The translations under genes and the position numbers were made by a program. Below, piece after piece: positions 6,518 to 12,633 of a DNA stretch of 13,100 bases (its first letter is position 1; each line of letters starts with the position of its first letter). Under the pieces are notes generated by a model, which was not told the DNA's origin, did no database searches, and saw only the letters and a program-made list of their open reading frames with translations. The stretch is taken from NCBI GenBank assembly GCA_964562925.1, contig CAZLVF010000032.1, forward strand, positions 1 through 13,100. The letters run 5' to 3'. Source of the DNA: CAVXDP01 sp964562925 (GTDB taxonomy: Archaea > Thermoproteota > Bathyarchaeia > 40CM-2-53-6 > CAVXDP01).

Positions 6518-6946
6518 TCAATTGGCTGAGAGTTCGAGTAAGAGCTTTTCACAGAGCCTGTATGTTTTCTCTGCCCTTGTTATCGCGTCTTCCGCGTCGT
6601 CCCTGCTGATGACCTCCTCCGGGGAGAGAAAGGCTTCTTCACCTCCGTAGAGGCTGGGCTCCCGCTTCTTGAAGAGGATTCTTGATGATTCACATAGATA
6701 GTCGATCTCATCTTTGAACCATTCCGGAAACCTCTCCTTAACCTCTGCGAGAACGTCCGATACATCGTGGATTTTCGGATACTCTATTCCAACAGCCTTC
6801 AAGACAGCTTTAAGCGACAGCTCAACACATTCTTGGCTCAACCGCACGGCGTAGGGATAGTTCGTTCTGGGAAGAGCTTCCTTAGCATCTTCCAGTCTCG
6901 CCTCGGCTTGACGCAGATAGGATCTGGCAACTTTAAGTAACTGCAA
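6518..6946 (-). CDS. HEPN domain protein (MNT-HEPN toxin-antitoxin partner)
   Basis: A 142-residue all-helical HEPN protein (COG2250-like). Helix 1 is VARSYLRQAEARLEDAKEAL. It is followed by YAVRLSQECVELSLKAVLKAVG, the commonest signature of the family, then IHDVSDVLAEV and a final DAEDAITRAEKTYRLCEKLL helix. HEPN toxins are usually ribonucleases using an R-X4-6-H motif. I find no such motif here (near the expected site it reads REPSLYGG), so catalytic activity is doubtful. The start is a TTG (minus strand, preceded by ggtgag at SD spacing) lying inside the last codons of the nucleotidyltransferase gene, with a 14-nt overlap. This indicates translational coupling. The family pair acts as nucleotidyltransferase antitoxin plus HEPN toxin. 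Which partner is toxic here is inference. Confidence 0.85.
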   Translation of the reverse strand: MQLLKVARSYLRQAEARLEDAKEALPRTNYPYAVRLSQECVELSLKAVLKAVGIEYPKIHDVSDVLAEVKERFPEWFKDEIDYLCESSRILFKKREPSLYGGEEAFLSPEEVISRDDAEDAITRAEKTYRLCEKLLLELSAN

Positions 6947-7676
6947 TTATCTCACCAGGCTTGTAGTCTGGCTTCAGGTCCCAGTACCATCTCTCTTTGT
7001 CTATGAAGACCCTTCTTGCGCCGAGGTTCAACAGCTTCATCCTGAGCTCTAGCAATGTTCTTTCGAGGAAACGGCTCTTGTCGTAGAGTATTACAGCATC
7101 CTCGGTCAAGTCTAGGAAAAGGTTAGGTAGCTTCTGGGCTTCACACCTCTTTAGTGGGTAGAAACTTAGGCCTGTGCGGATCCCTTTCCTTCCAAGCCAC
7201 TCCAGCTCATCTCGAAGCATCTCTTCTATGGCGTATAGCTTCTCTATCCTTGAGCCCAAGCTTCCGTTAAGGTCGTCGGAGACGAGCAGTATGTCGATAT
7301 CGCTGTTAGGTGTGGCAGTTCCTCTGGCCACCGATCCATAGACGGCGAAGGATTCTATGTTCAACGTTTCGGTTGCTTTTCGGAAACAATCGCATACAAG
7401 CTTCACATATCTCTCCTGAGGTATCTTCTCAATGTTCTTGACGGTCTCGGAGGCTAGAAGGGTGAAGTTCTCCGGATCAAGAATCCTGTACAGCCTCGGT
7501 CTCCCCTGATCAAGGATCAACAGGATTCTTTTGGAGTGCAGCTTGCTGAAGGCAACCGCGAGCCTGTTCTCGTTAGTGAGTAGGAGTTCCTTTGCCTGCT
7601 GAAAGGTGAACGTTTCCTTTCTGAAACGGGTGAAAAGCCTGGAGTAGCATTCACCTAACCATCTTGGAATCCACAT
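6933..7676 (-). CDS. Minimal nucleotidyltransferase with N-terminal wHTH (MntA-like antitoxin)
   Basis: A 247-residue protein with two parts. Residues about 20-75 look like a winged helix (FTFQQAKELL, then LAVAFSKLHSKRILLILDQGRPRLYRIL). Residues 105-240 are a polymerase-beta-type nucleotidyltransferase with GSVARGTATPNSDID at 114-128. This matches the GSX10DXD motif of MNT antitoxins that AMPylate their HEPN partners. The third acidic residue is less certain. The gene overlaps the HEPN gene by 14 nt. The wHTH could let the antitoxin bind its own promoter or another DNA site. It is translated from ATG 7676 without SD, about 30-35 nt after a TATA-like box. The substrate nucleotide and target residue are not readable from sequence. 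Confidence 0.87.
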   Translation of the reverse strand: MWIPRWLGECYSRLFTRFRKETFTFQQAKELLLTNENRLAVAFSKLHSKRILLILDQGRPRLYRILDPENFTLLASETVKNIEKIPQERYVKLVCDCFRKATETLNIESFAVYGSVARGTATPNSDIDILLVSDDLNGSLGSRIEKLYAIEEMLRDELEWLGRKGIRTGLSFYPLKRCEAQKLPNLFLDLTEDAVILYDKSRFLERTLLELRMKLLNLGARRVFIDKERWYWDLKPDYKPGEIIAVT

Positions 7677-7705
7677 GTCTGTACGACGGAGTGTTAACCT
7701 TAACG

Positions 7706-7715
7706 ATTTATTAAC
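7706..7715 (-). promoter_or_regulatory. TATA box of the MNT-HEPN operon
   Basis: On the minus strand, gttaataaat lies about 35 nt before ATG 7676 and is followed by gttaaggttaac, a partly palindromic element just upstream of the start that could be an autoregulatory site. The leader would be about 10 nt. Confidence 0.42.
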
Positions 7716-8042
7716 CTACCTACTTGGGATAGAGACTCACCCCACGCTAAGCCAATTTGGCCGCCCATGTCTGCATACGTCCACCTGACATGGAGATACC
7801 CGGTCGGTACCGTACACTTCTTTTCGGCAACACGTACTGTTAGAAGGGAATTGGAAAAAAGCTTGGGCGTATCATGCTTGGAGGCTCGATCCAACCCTGA
7901 TCAAGCTTCATCGTTCCAGTACCATAGATGAATTGTGTCCCTGATCACTTAGGTTCCATGATGTTCAGTCGGAACTTGTCTTGTTTCCTCCTCCAGAGCC
8001 AAGGTAAAGAAAGTTACCGCAAGTGTTAGGCAGCTTGGAAGG
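7716..8042. other. Intergenic stretch between the MNT-HEPN and DUF4242 genes
   Basis: A minus-strand frame at 7700-7894 starts with TTG, overlaps the MNT promoter and has no recognisable domain, so I do not call it. Nothing else stands out. Confidence 0.45.
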
Positions 8043-8327
8043 TCACCTGTACGCTTCTGCATCTACTTTGGTCATTGGGTATATTCCGTCTACCGGGAAT
8101 GGTATCGTCTTGACGATCTCGTCGAAGACCCTTCGTATCGATTGAGCGTCCTTCGCATCCCATTCACAGAGTATCCTTGTAATCTTACCCTTCCCGTCTA
8201 GCTGGGCCCAGCTGCTGACCCAGTAGGCGTCCGAAGTGGACTTGGCCTTTACTGCTTTTCCGACTGGAGCAACTTCCTCAATTGTTGCAGGCGAGGGTAA
8301 CGTGTGGACAGCCAGAAACTTTCCCAT
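8043..8327 (-). CDS. DUF4242 (SCO4226-like) small ferredoxin-fold protein
   Basis: A 94-residue protein resembling DUF4242, the family of the nickel-responsive Streptomyces protein SCO4226. It has the opening strand MGKFLAVHTLP, helix IEEVAPVGKAVKAKST, the middle strands YWVSSWAQLDGKGKITRILCEW, a helix DAQSIRRVFDEIVK, and the closing PFPVDGIYPMTKV. The GKxxRILCEWxAKDAxxIR stretch and the P-V-D-x-I-Y-P-M end are the most family-like parts. Function is unknown. It forms an alpha/beta-barrel dimer in the one characterised relative. The frame extends upstream to 8423. I choose 8327 because family homology begins there and ggagggg lies 8 nt before it. A second in-frame ATG at 8366 has an equally good SD (see findings). 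The gene stands alone between two toxin-antitoxin pairs. Confidence 0.78.
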   Translation of the reverse strand: MGKFLAVHTLPSPATIEEVAPVGKAVKAKSTSDAYWVSSWAQLDGKGKITRILCEWDAKDAQSIRRVFDEIVKTIPFPVDGIYPMTKVDAEAYR

Positions 8328-8335
8328 ATTCGATT

Positions 8336-8342
8336 CCCCTCC
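8336..8342 (-). promoter_or_regulatory. Shine-Dalgarno site of the DUF4242 gene
   Basis: On the minus strand, gaaggaggggaatcgaat runs directly into ATG 8327. The ggagggg core has an 8-nt spacer. A twin site (gaggaggggcgca) precedes the in-frame ATG at 8366. Confidence 0.55.
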
Positions 8343-8628
8343 TTCTAAATTGGGTACTTCTTTCATTGCGCCCCTCCTCGGCGCTCCGACATGCATCGAA
8401 ATTAGCGAACGTCGAACAGGCAAGCGGCGAGATCCTAGAAAGCTGCTAGAGTTCTATGCTCCTGTCAACATTTTAGACTTTTGGATCAGGGAAGTGGAGT
8501 TTTGGGAAATCTTTCCTAGCTATGATGCCAAGGTAAAACCGTGTGTATGCACTAGCGACTTCATAGCCTGATATCGATTCTCAATTCATCCTCTTCATAT
8601 GACCCACCAAGACGGCGGATCATGGTAT

Positions 8629-8655
8629 CACCTGCTGAAGGCGCCGGTGCAGGTG
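8629..8655. promoter_or_regulatory. Inverted repeat upstream of vapB, possible operator
   Basis: CACCTGC at 8629-8635 and GCAGGTG at 8649-8655 form a perfect 7-bp inverted repeat around a 13-nt centre that includes the palindrome GGCGCC. It ends about 15 nt before the vapB TATA box, a plausible place for the RHH antitoxin to autoregulate. Binding is inferred. Confidence 0.4.
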
Positions 8656-8670
8656 GAAACGCGTTGTATA

Positions 8671-8678
8671 GTTTATTT
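8671..8678 (+). promoter_or_regulatory. TATA box of vapBC
   Basis: gtttattt (in tatagtttatttac) lies about 29 nt before ATG 8704, implying a leaderless or nearly leaderless transcript. Confidence 0.5.
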
Positions 8679-8703
8679 ACTGTTGTACTGAATATGTACG
8701 TTC

Positions 8704-8967
8704 ATGTCTTCCGATAGCGTTGTGATGCCTGCCGTTCGTATCCCGCGGAAGCTCTGGAAATACCTCGACGAGATAATGCGCAAGAGGATGTTCTCGGGAA
8801 AAGCGGAGCTCATACGGGAGGCTCTGAGAGAATATGTCCTTCACCACAGGGAAACGACGCCTCAGTTCAAGATATCGGAAGCGGCCGTCACATTACGTGA
8901 GGGAAGAACCGAGGATAGAAGGCGAGAGGAAGAACTGATTGAGTGGATCAGAAAGATTCGCGCTTGA
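8704..8967 (+). CDS. vapB: Ribbon-helix-helix antitoxin (VapB type)
   Basis: An 87-residue protein. Residues 7-50 form a CopG/RHH DNA-binding fold: strand VVMPAVRIPRKL, helix WKYLDEIMRKRMF, turn SGKAE, and helix LIREALREYVLHHRE. The G-x-x-x-E-L-I-R-E-A-L pattern is typical. The charged C-terminal half (KISEAAVTLREGRTEDRRREEE) would wrap the toxin. Family knowledge: VapB neutralises the PIN ribonuclease VapC and represses its own promoter. It overlaps vapC by 29 nt and is apparently leaderless. Confidence 0.87.
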   Translation: MSSDSVVMPAVRIPRKLWKYLDEIMRKRMFSGKAELIREALREYVLHHRETTPQFKISEAAVTLREGRTEDRRREEELIEWIRKIRA

Positions 8968-9352
8968 CTCGAGCATCCTCCTCTTCAACTACTTTTCCGG
9001 AAGACCTGGAAGAGCGGCTGAACTGATAAGAAACGGGCTCGTCAACCTTGTCACTCTCTCTGAAACTCTTTACGTCATATGTCGCATCGATGGGGTCGCG
9101 AAAGCGTCCAGATACGTTGAAGAATGGGCTCAGCAGACGGAAGTTGCGTCCTCGGAACGGGTCGCGCCTTTGGCCGGCCACATGAAATGCAGATACCCTA
9201 TCTCGCTAGCTGACTGTTGGGTGCTCGCCACTGGAAAGGCCTTCAATCTACCCTGCCTCTTCGCATTCAGAGAGACCGAGATCTTGAGAAATATCGATCT
9301 TATCCGGCGGGAGGTTCAGGTCAGATTTCTAGACGAGCTGAAGCCACTCTAG
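8939..9352 (+). CDS. vapC: PIN domain ribonuclease toxin (VapC type)
   Basis: A 137-residue PIN protein, predicted to be a Mg-dependent endoribonuclease that cleaves tRNA or rRNA when not bound by the antitoxin. Acidic active-site residues are D10 (ALDSSILL), E42 (TLSETLY) and D92 (SLADCWVLATG). The usual fourth acid is not in a canonical T/GRD context. The matching segment reads FAFRETEI, where E112 or E114 may substitute. The start is TTG 8939 within vapB, preceded by gaggaag at SD distance, giving a 29-nt overlap and coupled translation. The catalytic aspartate lies only 9 codons in, as expected for the family, which supports this start. Confidence 0.86.
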   Translation: MSGSERFALDSSILLFNYFSGRPGRAAELIRNGLVNLVTLSETLYVICRIDGVAKASRYVEEWAQQTEVASSERVAPLAGHMKCRYPISLADCWVLATGKAFNLPCLFAFRETEILRNIDLIRREVQVRFLDELKPL

Positions 9353-9416
9353 CAGGAGCTCGTTGAACATTACAAGGATTATAGACGATGAGGGTCATTG
9401 ATGTTGGGGCACATGG

Positions 9417-9578
9417 TCAGAGTGGTGCTGGATCGCATAGATTCTCCAGTTTCGCCGCTACGCGACCGCAGCTCTTGCAGATGAAACGTGGATTTCTGAC
9501 GAGTTTTCTTATCCCCTCAACATCGTATGTATCTGCCCAGAGTTTGCATAGGTGTGTCTCATGTTTGGGATGAGGCAT
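9417..9578 (-). CDS. Small zinc-ribbon-like protein (53 aa)
   Basis: A short gene with ATG 9578 and TGA at 9417-9419. It reads MPHPKHETHLCKLWADTYDV, then EGIRKLVRNPRFICKSCGRV, then AAKLENLCDPAPL. It has one CKSCGR knuckle plus flanking cysteines (C11 and C48) and several histidines at the N-terminus, so it is probably a small metal-binding protein. The composition is strongly protein-like, and I believe close relatives are widespread small archaeal proteins of unknown role, though I could not search. A TATA-like box (gcttaagt, minus strand) about 46 nt upstream fits a 20-nt leader. An in-frame TTG lies two codons upstream. Its promoter and first 20 codons are duplicated at 12621-12766. Confidence 0.72.
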   Translation of the reverse strand: MPHPKHETHLCKLWADTYDVEGIRKLVRNPRFICKSCGRVAAKLENLCDPAPL

Positions 9579-9656
9579 TCTCAAAGCTCTCTACCCCTGC
9601 GATAGGATTCAGTAGTTGTTTACTTAAGCAAATTGGTTTCTGAACCATTAGTGCAA
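9507..9656. repeat. Duplicated segment, copy 1
   Basis: About 150 nt holding the promoter region and the first 20 codons of the zinc-ribbon gene (minus strand). It aligns with 12621-12766, with about 14 differences over roughly 138 aligned positions by hand. It includes the inverted repeat GGTT-TCTG-AACC at 9635-9646. Confidence 0.85.
9620..9629 (-). promoter_or_regulatory. TATA-like box of the zinc-ribbon gene
   Basis: On the minus strand, gcttaagtaa lies about 46 nt before ATG 9578. Just upstream sits the inverted repeat centred near 9640, which is where BRE or an operator would be. It is conserved, with two changes, in the second copy. Confidence 0.4.
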
Positions 9657-9871
9657 TCAATCATGTTTCAGATCAGCTCGAGAGTTTCAACGCAGTCCGA
9701 TGAGCATTATTAGCGTGGAAAAAAGGGTTCTACCATTTTCTCAGCTTATTGAGAAACCTCGGTGATCCCGGATTAGCGCATTCGGGGATATGCACAATTA
9801 AATGATTATGGTGATTGCCTCTGCGCGTTCTTCCAGCCGACGCCAGTTCTGTTTCTCCTTCGATAAGTTTC

Positions 9872-11032
9872 TTAAGGAGAGACAGTTTCTTCAGGATAGT
9901 TGAACCTGAAATAATCGTTCACTATTTGATCCTTCAGTTCATACTCTCCATCCGTCTTCTTCACAAGATCATATTCGATAAGCCTTGTTAGGTATCGTGT
10001 CAACCAAGGTGCCTGGATCCCTATCCTCTCAGCGATCTGTGAAACTTTCCTTTCACCGTAGGCTAGAGCCCCTAGTATCTTCACGTAGTTTGTCTCCGTG
10101 ATCTTGGATCCGAGATCTTCCCTTAAGATGTAGTTGACGTACAAGTAGAGACCACCCGCAACATCGGTCAACAGTCGACGATATCTTTCGGCAACCCGCT
10201 CTCTTGGTCTTCTTGCTTCTGCCATCACGAGAAGGTAGAAGGGATGCCCTCCCACTATCTGATAGACTTTGTTAGCCTCATTCTCGGTCGCTTCTAGGGC
10301 GTTCCTCAAGTAGAGCGTATTAGCATCTCGTTTTTCGAGTGGGCCGACTTCGATCAAAGTGAATCTTCCAAACAGCGGTGACCCAGAACCAGCAAATAAG
10401 TTTCTTAGCATGTGAACTCTAGAGCCGCTCAGTACAACTGAGACTTCATCTAGCTCATCTATGATCGATCTGAATAGGTCCATAACGTTCTTCATACCAT
10501 TCAACCTGGTCCATTCTACTATTTTCTGAGCTTCATCCAACATTATGATAACTTTTTTTCCTGATGCCGAGGCCAGACGGGATGCATAGGAGAAAGCCTG
10601 CTCAAAGGATTCCGCGTGTCTCAGCTCCCTTGTCACAAGAGTTGGTCTGACGGTTAAGACAGGCTTCCCAGCCTCATCTAGACTGATGTCAAACTCCACG
10701 CGCATCCTCCTTAACTTCTTGATTTCGGCGACCGCATGTCTTACACCTTCCAGAACGCGAGATGCTGGGTCTAGTTTTTCTTGATAGGCTTTAGTGAGGG
10801 AGTCAATGAGAACTCGACTGAACTCAGTTGGATCATACCCGTATTTTGAAAAGTCTATTCTTGTGACGATAGCGTCGCTCTCAGCAAGTCGTCTCTCTAG
10901 CTCTTCTAGTATAGCGGTTTTACCGATCCTCCTAGGTCCTATCACAGCGTAGTTGGATTTCAGGCGACGCTGAGTTAAGGCTTGAAGAAGTTTCTCGAGG
11001 ATGTCTTCTCTATTTATTATGTTCGGTTGCAT
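9872..11032 (-). CDS. Archaeal AAA ATPase (PF01637 type) with C-terminal wHTH
   Basis: A 386-residue STAND-like/AAA ATPase of the archaeal PF01637 (COG1672) family. The N-terminus INREDILEKL is followed by Walker A GPRRIGKT at 32-39, Walker B VIIMLDEAQ at 161-169, and sensor-1-type VVLSGSR. A short GGHPFYLLVMAE segment begins the lid. Residues about 320-380 form a winged helix (VKILGALAYGERKVSQIAERIG, then YLTRLIEYDLVKK). Family members are widespread in archaea. They resemble ORC/STAND switches and often sit in mobile or defence regions, but their function is largely unknown. The open frame extends to 11080, yet I prefer ATG 11032. It opens on the family-like MQPNIINRED and lies about 32 nt after a TATA box, which would make it near-leaderless. 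Confidence 0.87.
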   Translation of the reverse strand: MQPNIINREDILEKLLQALTQRRLKSNYAVIGPRRIGKTAILEELERRLAESDAIVTRIDFSKYGYDPTEFSRVLIDSLTKAYQEKLDPASRVLEGVRHAVAEIKKLRRMRVEFDISLDEAGKPVLTVRPTLVTRELRHAESFEQAFSYASRLASASGKKVIIMLDEAQKIVEWTRLNGMKNVMDLFRSIIDELDEVSVVLSGSRVHMLRNLFAGSGSPLFGRFTLIEVGPLEKRDANTLYLRNALEATENEANKVYQIVGGHPFYLLVMAEARRPRERVAERYRRLLTDVAGGLYLYVNYILREDLGSKITETNYVKILGALAYGERKVSQIAERIGIQAPWLTRYLTRLIEYDLVKKTDGEYELKDQIVNDYFRFNYPEETVSP

Positions 11033-11069
11033 ATATGTCAAAAAACATATATGTTTGCTAACATATAAC
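11029..11069 (-). promoter_or_regulatory. ATPase promoter embedded in a 16-nt periodic CATATA array
   Basis: catata occurs at 11030, 11046 and 11062, exactly 16 nt apart. The first two are part of the palindrome RCATATATGT (11029-11038 and 11045-11054). The third supplies the minus-strand TATA box gttatatgtt (11060-11069). The array therefore spans TATA box, transcription start and start codon, ideal for repression by a dimer array. Confidence 0.5.
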
Positions 11070-11226
11070 CCTGCCTGCACATCCTTAGTCCAACCCGTCT
11101 AGTTAGCAGACTTGTTTCAATCGCTAATTCAAACCTTCTGGAGAAGAATGAGAAAATACTCCGAGCCCCTAGGTGAGGGATAGAGGTTCCAAGTGGACTA
11201 AGCAATGTGAAGAGAATCTTTCATTG

Positions 11227-11233
11227 TGAGGTG
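11227..11233 (+). promoter_or_regulatory. Shine-Dalgarno site of the unknown ORF
   Basis: tgaggtg, 5 nt before the TTG at 11239, supports translation of that frame. An ATG five bases further is out of frame. Confidence 0.4.
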
Positions 11234-11238
11234 AATCA

Positions 11239-11625
11239 TTGAGATGGCACCTTCCGCAGGAAGGATGTCTAATCCAGGAAGGTTGGCATATTCTCGATCC
11301 AGGCGAAATTCCAAAGATCAGAGCTGTCAAGAATGGAATCGAAACGGTGATACATTGCGACTGGTCTGGAGCGGCTCTTGGTTTTGATAGGGCTATGAGA
11401 CTAGTTCGAGGATGTAGGCCTATCCCAAAGATATTGTTTCTCATCTGCAAAACAGGTCTGGACCATAATGCTCGTCGAATACTTAGACGGTGGGCGGCGC
11501 GTAAAGGCGCGCGATTATCTATCTTAAGCCTGCGACAAGACAGGTTAGAAAAATGGCAATTGATGATCTCAAGAGAATGCAATCTCGCGCCTTTGTACGC
11601 TAGAGTTTCGACAAGCGCAACGTGA
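11239..11625 (+). CDS. Uncharacterised protein of 128 aa
   Basis: I do not recognise a named family. The frame begins at a TTG preceded by a good SD (gaggtg) and an in-frame stop 12 nt upstream, so it is complete. The sequence is basic and protein-like. A beta-rich first third (GWHILDPGEIPKIRAVKNG, then TVIHCDWSG) is followed by an Arg-rich helix (FDRAMRLVRG), a buried strand KILFLICKTG, a helix HNARRILRRWAARKG, and a short strand LSILSL. An alternating strand/helix arrangement with acidic D and K residues could hint at a nuclease-like alpha/beta fold, but no catalytic motif is clear. It sits 60 nt before a PaREP1 gene on the same strand and opposite the ATPase. The antisense frame (11169-11582) looks like its shadow. 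Confidence 0.5.
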   Translation: MRWHLPQEGCLIQEGWHILDPGEIPKIRAVKNGIETVIHCDWSGAALGFDRAMRLVRGCRPIPKILFLICKTGLDHNARRILRRWAARKGARLSILSLRQDRLEKWQLMISRECNLAPLYARVSTSAT

Positions 11626-11649
11626 GTGCTGATGACAACCTACTCGAGC

Positions 11650-11659
11650 AAAGTATAAG
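11650..11659 (+). promoter_or_regulatory. TATA box of the PaREP1 gene
   Basis: aaagtataag lies about 30 nt before ATG 11685, giving a leader of only a few bases. No SD precedes the ATG. Confidence 0.45.
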
Positions 11660-11684
11660 AGAATAGCATGCCCCTAGATGCTGC

Positions 11685-12047
11685 ATGGCTTCTACGAGCA
11701 AGGTTGAACATTATAGGCGTCTGAACGGAAAGTACCTCCGTGAGGCTGAAGAGCTCCTAGCGAAGAACGATTACCGCCAGGCTTCAGAGAAGTTTTGGGG
11801 CGCAGCCGCAGAAATCATCAAGGCAGCGGCGGCTAAGAAAGGTATCACGTTAGGAACTCACAGGAGCTTGGCAGAATATGTGGAGAAGCTGCAGGAGGAG
11901 CATCCTGAGCTAGATCTTGCTAGGGCCTTTGATGCTGCTGAGGGTTTACACATCAACTTGTATGAAGACCATCTGCCCGAAGCTACCCTGAAAAGGAGGG
12001 CTGAGGCCGTCAGAGAATTCGTCAAGAGAATGGAGCAACTCCTCTAG
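11685..12047 (+). CDS. PaREP1 family (HEPN-like) protein
   Basis: A 120-residue helical protein of the PaREP1 family, which is expanded in Pyrobaculum and other thermophilic archaea and related in fold to HEPN proteins. The hallmark is the first helix pair: YLREAEELLAKNDYRQASEK and FWGAAAEIIKAAAAKKG. It is followed by HRSLAEYVEKLQEE, FDAAEGLHINLYEDHLPE, and the closing helix RRAEAVREFVKRMEQL. AExxHxNxYE is a conserved patch that might hold catalytic or RNA-binding residues in some members. Function is unknown. It starts at ATG 11685 and has its own promoter. Confidence 0.88.
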   Translation: MASTSKVEHYRRLNGKYLREAEELLAKNDYRQASEKFWGAAAEIIKAAAAKKGITLGTHRSLAEYVEKLQEEHPELDLARAFDAAEGLHINLYEDHLPEATLKRRAEAVREFVKRMEQLL

Positions 12048-12162
12048 TGGCTCTACTCTTGTAACGCACCGAGACTCGTGGCAATTTTGCATGTGTATCG
12101 TACGCGAATTTCGTTGAGTCCCAATCTCTATGGACCCGCCATCTTAACTTTTGGCCCAATTA

Positions 12163-12633
12163 CTATCGAGAGTTTTCTAATCCATTCCGAAGAGTTCCCT
12201 GAACCGTTCGACCATTCTCTGTAAGGCTGCCATGATGTAGTGTCCAAAGGACCTGGGCGGCAGAGTGTATGGAATGGTGACTTAGTGGATTCCTGGTCTC
12301 CATAGTTCCATCCCCCGTAAGCCAATTAGTCGATTGTTGCTTGGAAGTTGACTGTGCCTTCCGTGGAGCCTGACGGCTTGCTGTGGTGACATCGACCAGC
12401 CAGCCGCTAGAAGCAAGTCCCTTAGCAAAAGCAAATATCACTTTGGTCTGAAAATCGCTCAAACTAGGGTGATAGACCACGAGCGCCCTTCCCTTATCAC
12501 CTTCAGGGTTCAAGACCTCAATTTCGCTTGTGACTTCTCTATTCGTCAGAGTAGCGAGTACCGCGAAGGTTCCACCGATCAAAGCGAGAATCGCGATTAC
12601 AACAACAAAATCATTCTTCGTCTTATCGTAACA
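12163..12633 (-). pseudogene. Flavodoxin-like protein, broken at both ends
   Basis: The minus-strand frame is open from 12633. It begins with a hydrophobic segment (DFVVVIAILALIGG, then TFAVLATL), followed by a linker, then a flavodoxin-type start (ALVVYHPSLSDFQ and VIFAFAKGLASSGWLVDVTTAS). After about residue 85 the sequence loses family character (KAQSTSKQQSTNWLTGDGTM), and the second half of the fold is missing. The only in-frame initiator is TTG 12582, which would cut off most of the membrane segment. An ATG at 12634 lies one base out of frame with the rest. Another minus-strand frame (+1) near 12180-12260 reads helical residues AALQRMVERFRELFGMD, perhaps a frameshifted remnant. I read it as a decayed membrane-anchored flavodoxin-like gene. 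Confidence 0.6.

Larger units (their letters stand above)
8328..8670. other. Intergenic stretch between the DUF4242 gene and vapBC
   Basis: It contains the two minus-strand SD/start signals of the DUF4242 gene and, further right, a 7-bp inverted repeat at 8629-8655 near the vapB promoter. The plus-strand open frame 8236-8571 lies largely antisense to the DUF4242 gene and has no recognisable domain. Confidence 0.4.

Noticed and set aside
7700..7894. Minus-strand 64-residue ORF upstream of the MNT gene
   Set aside because: TTG start, no domain, and it overlaps the likely MNT promoter.
11033..11080. ATPase start at 11080
   Set aside because: The extra 16 residues run through the TATA box and the periodic array, and family similarity begins at 11032.
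11169..11582. Minus-strand 137-residue ORF opposite 11239-11625
   Set aside because: Atypical composition, no domain, while the opposite frame has an SD and protein-like character.
12128..12325. Minus-strand 65-residue ORF in the flavodoxin region
   Set aside because: No domain. It is treated as out-of-frame sequence of the decayed flavodoxin gene.
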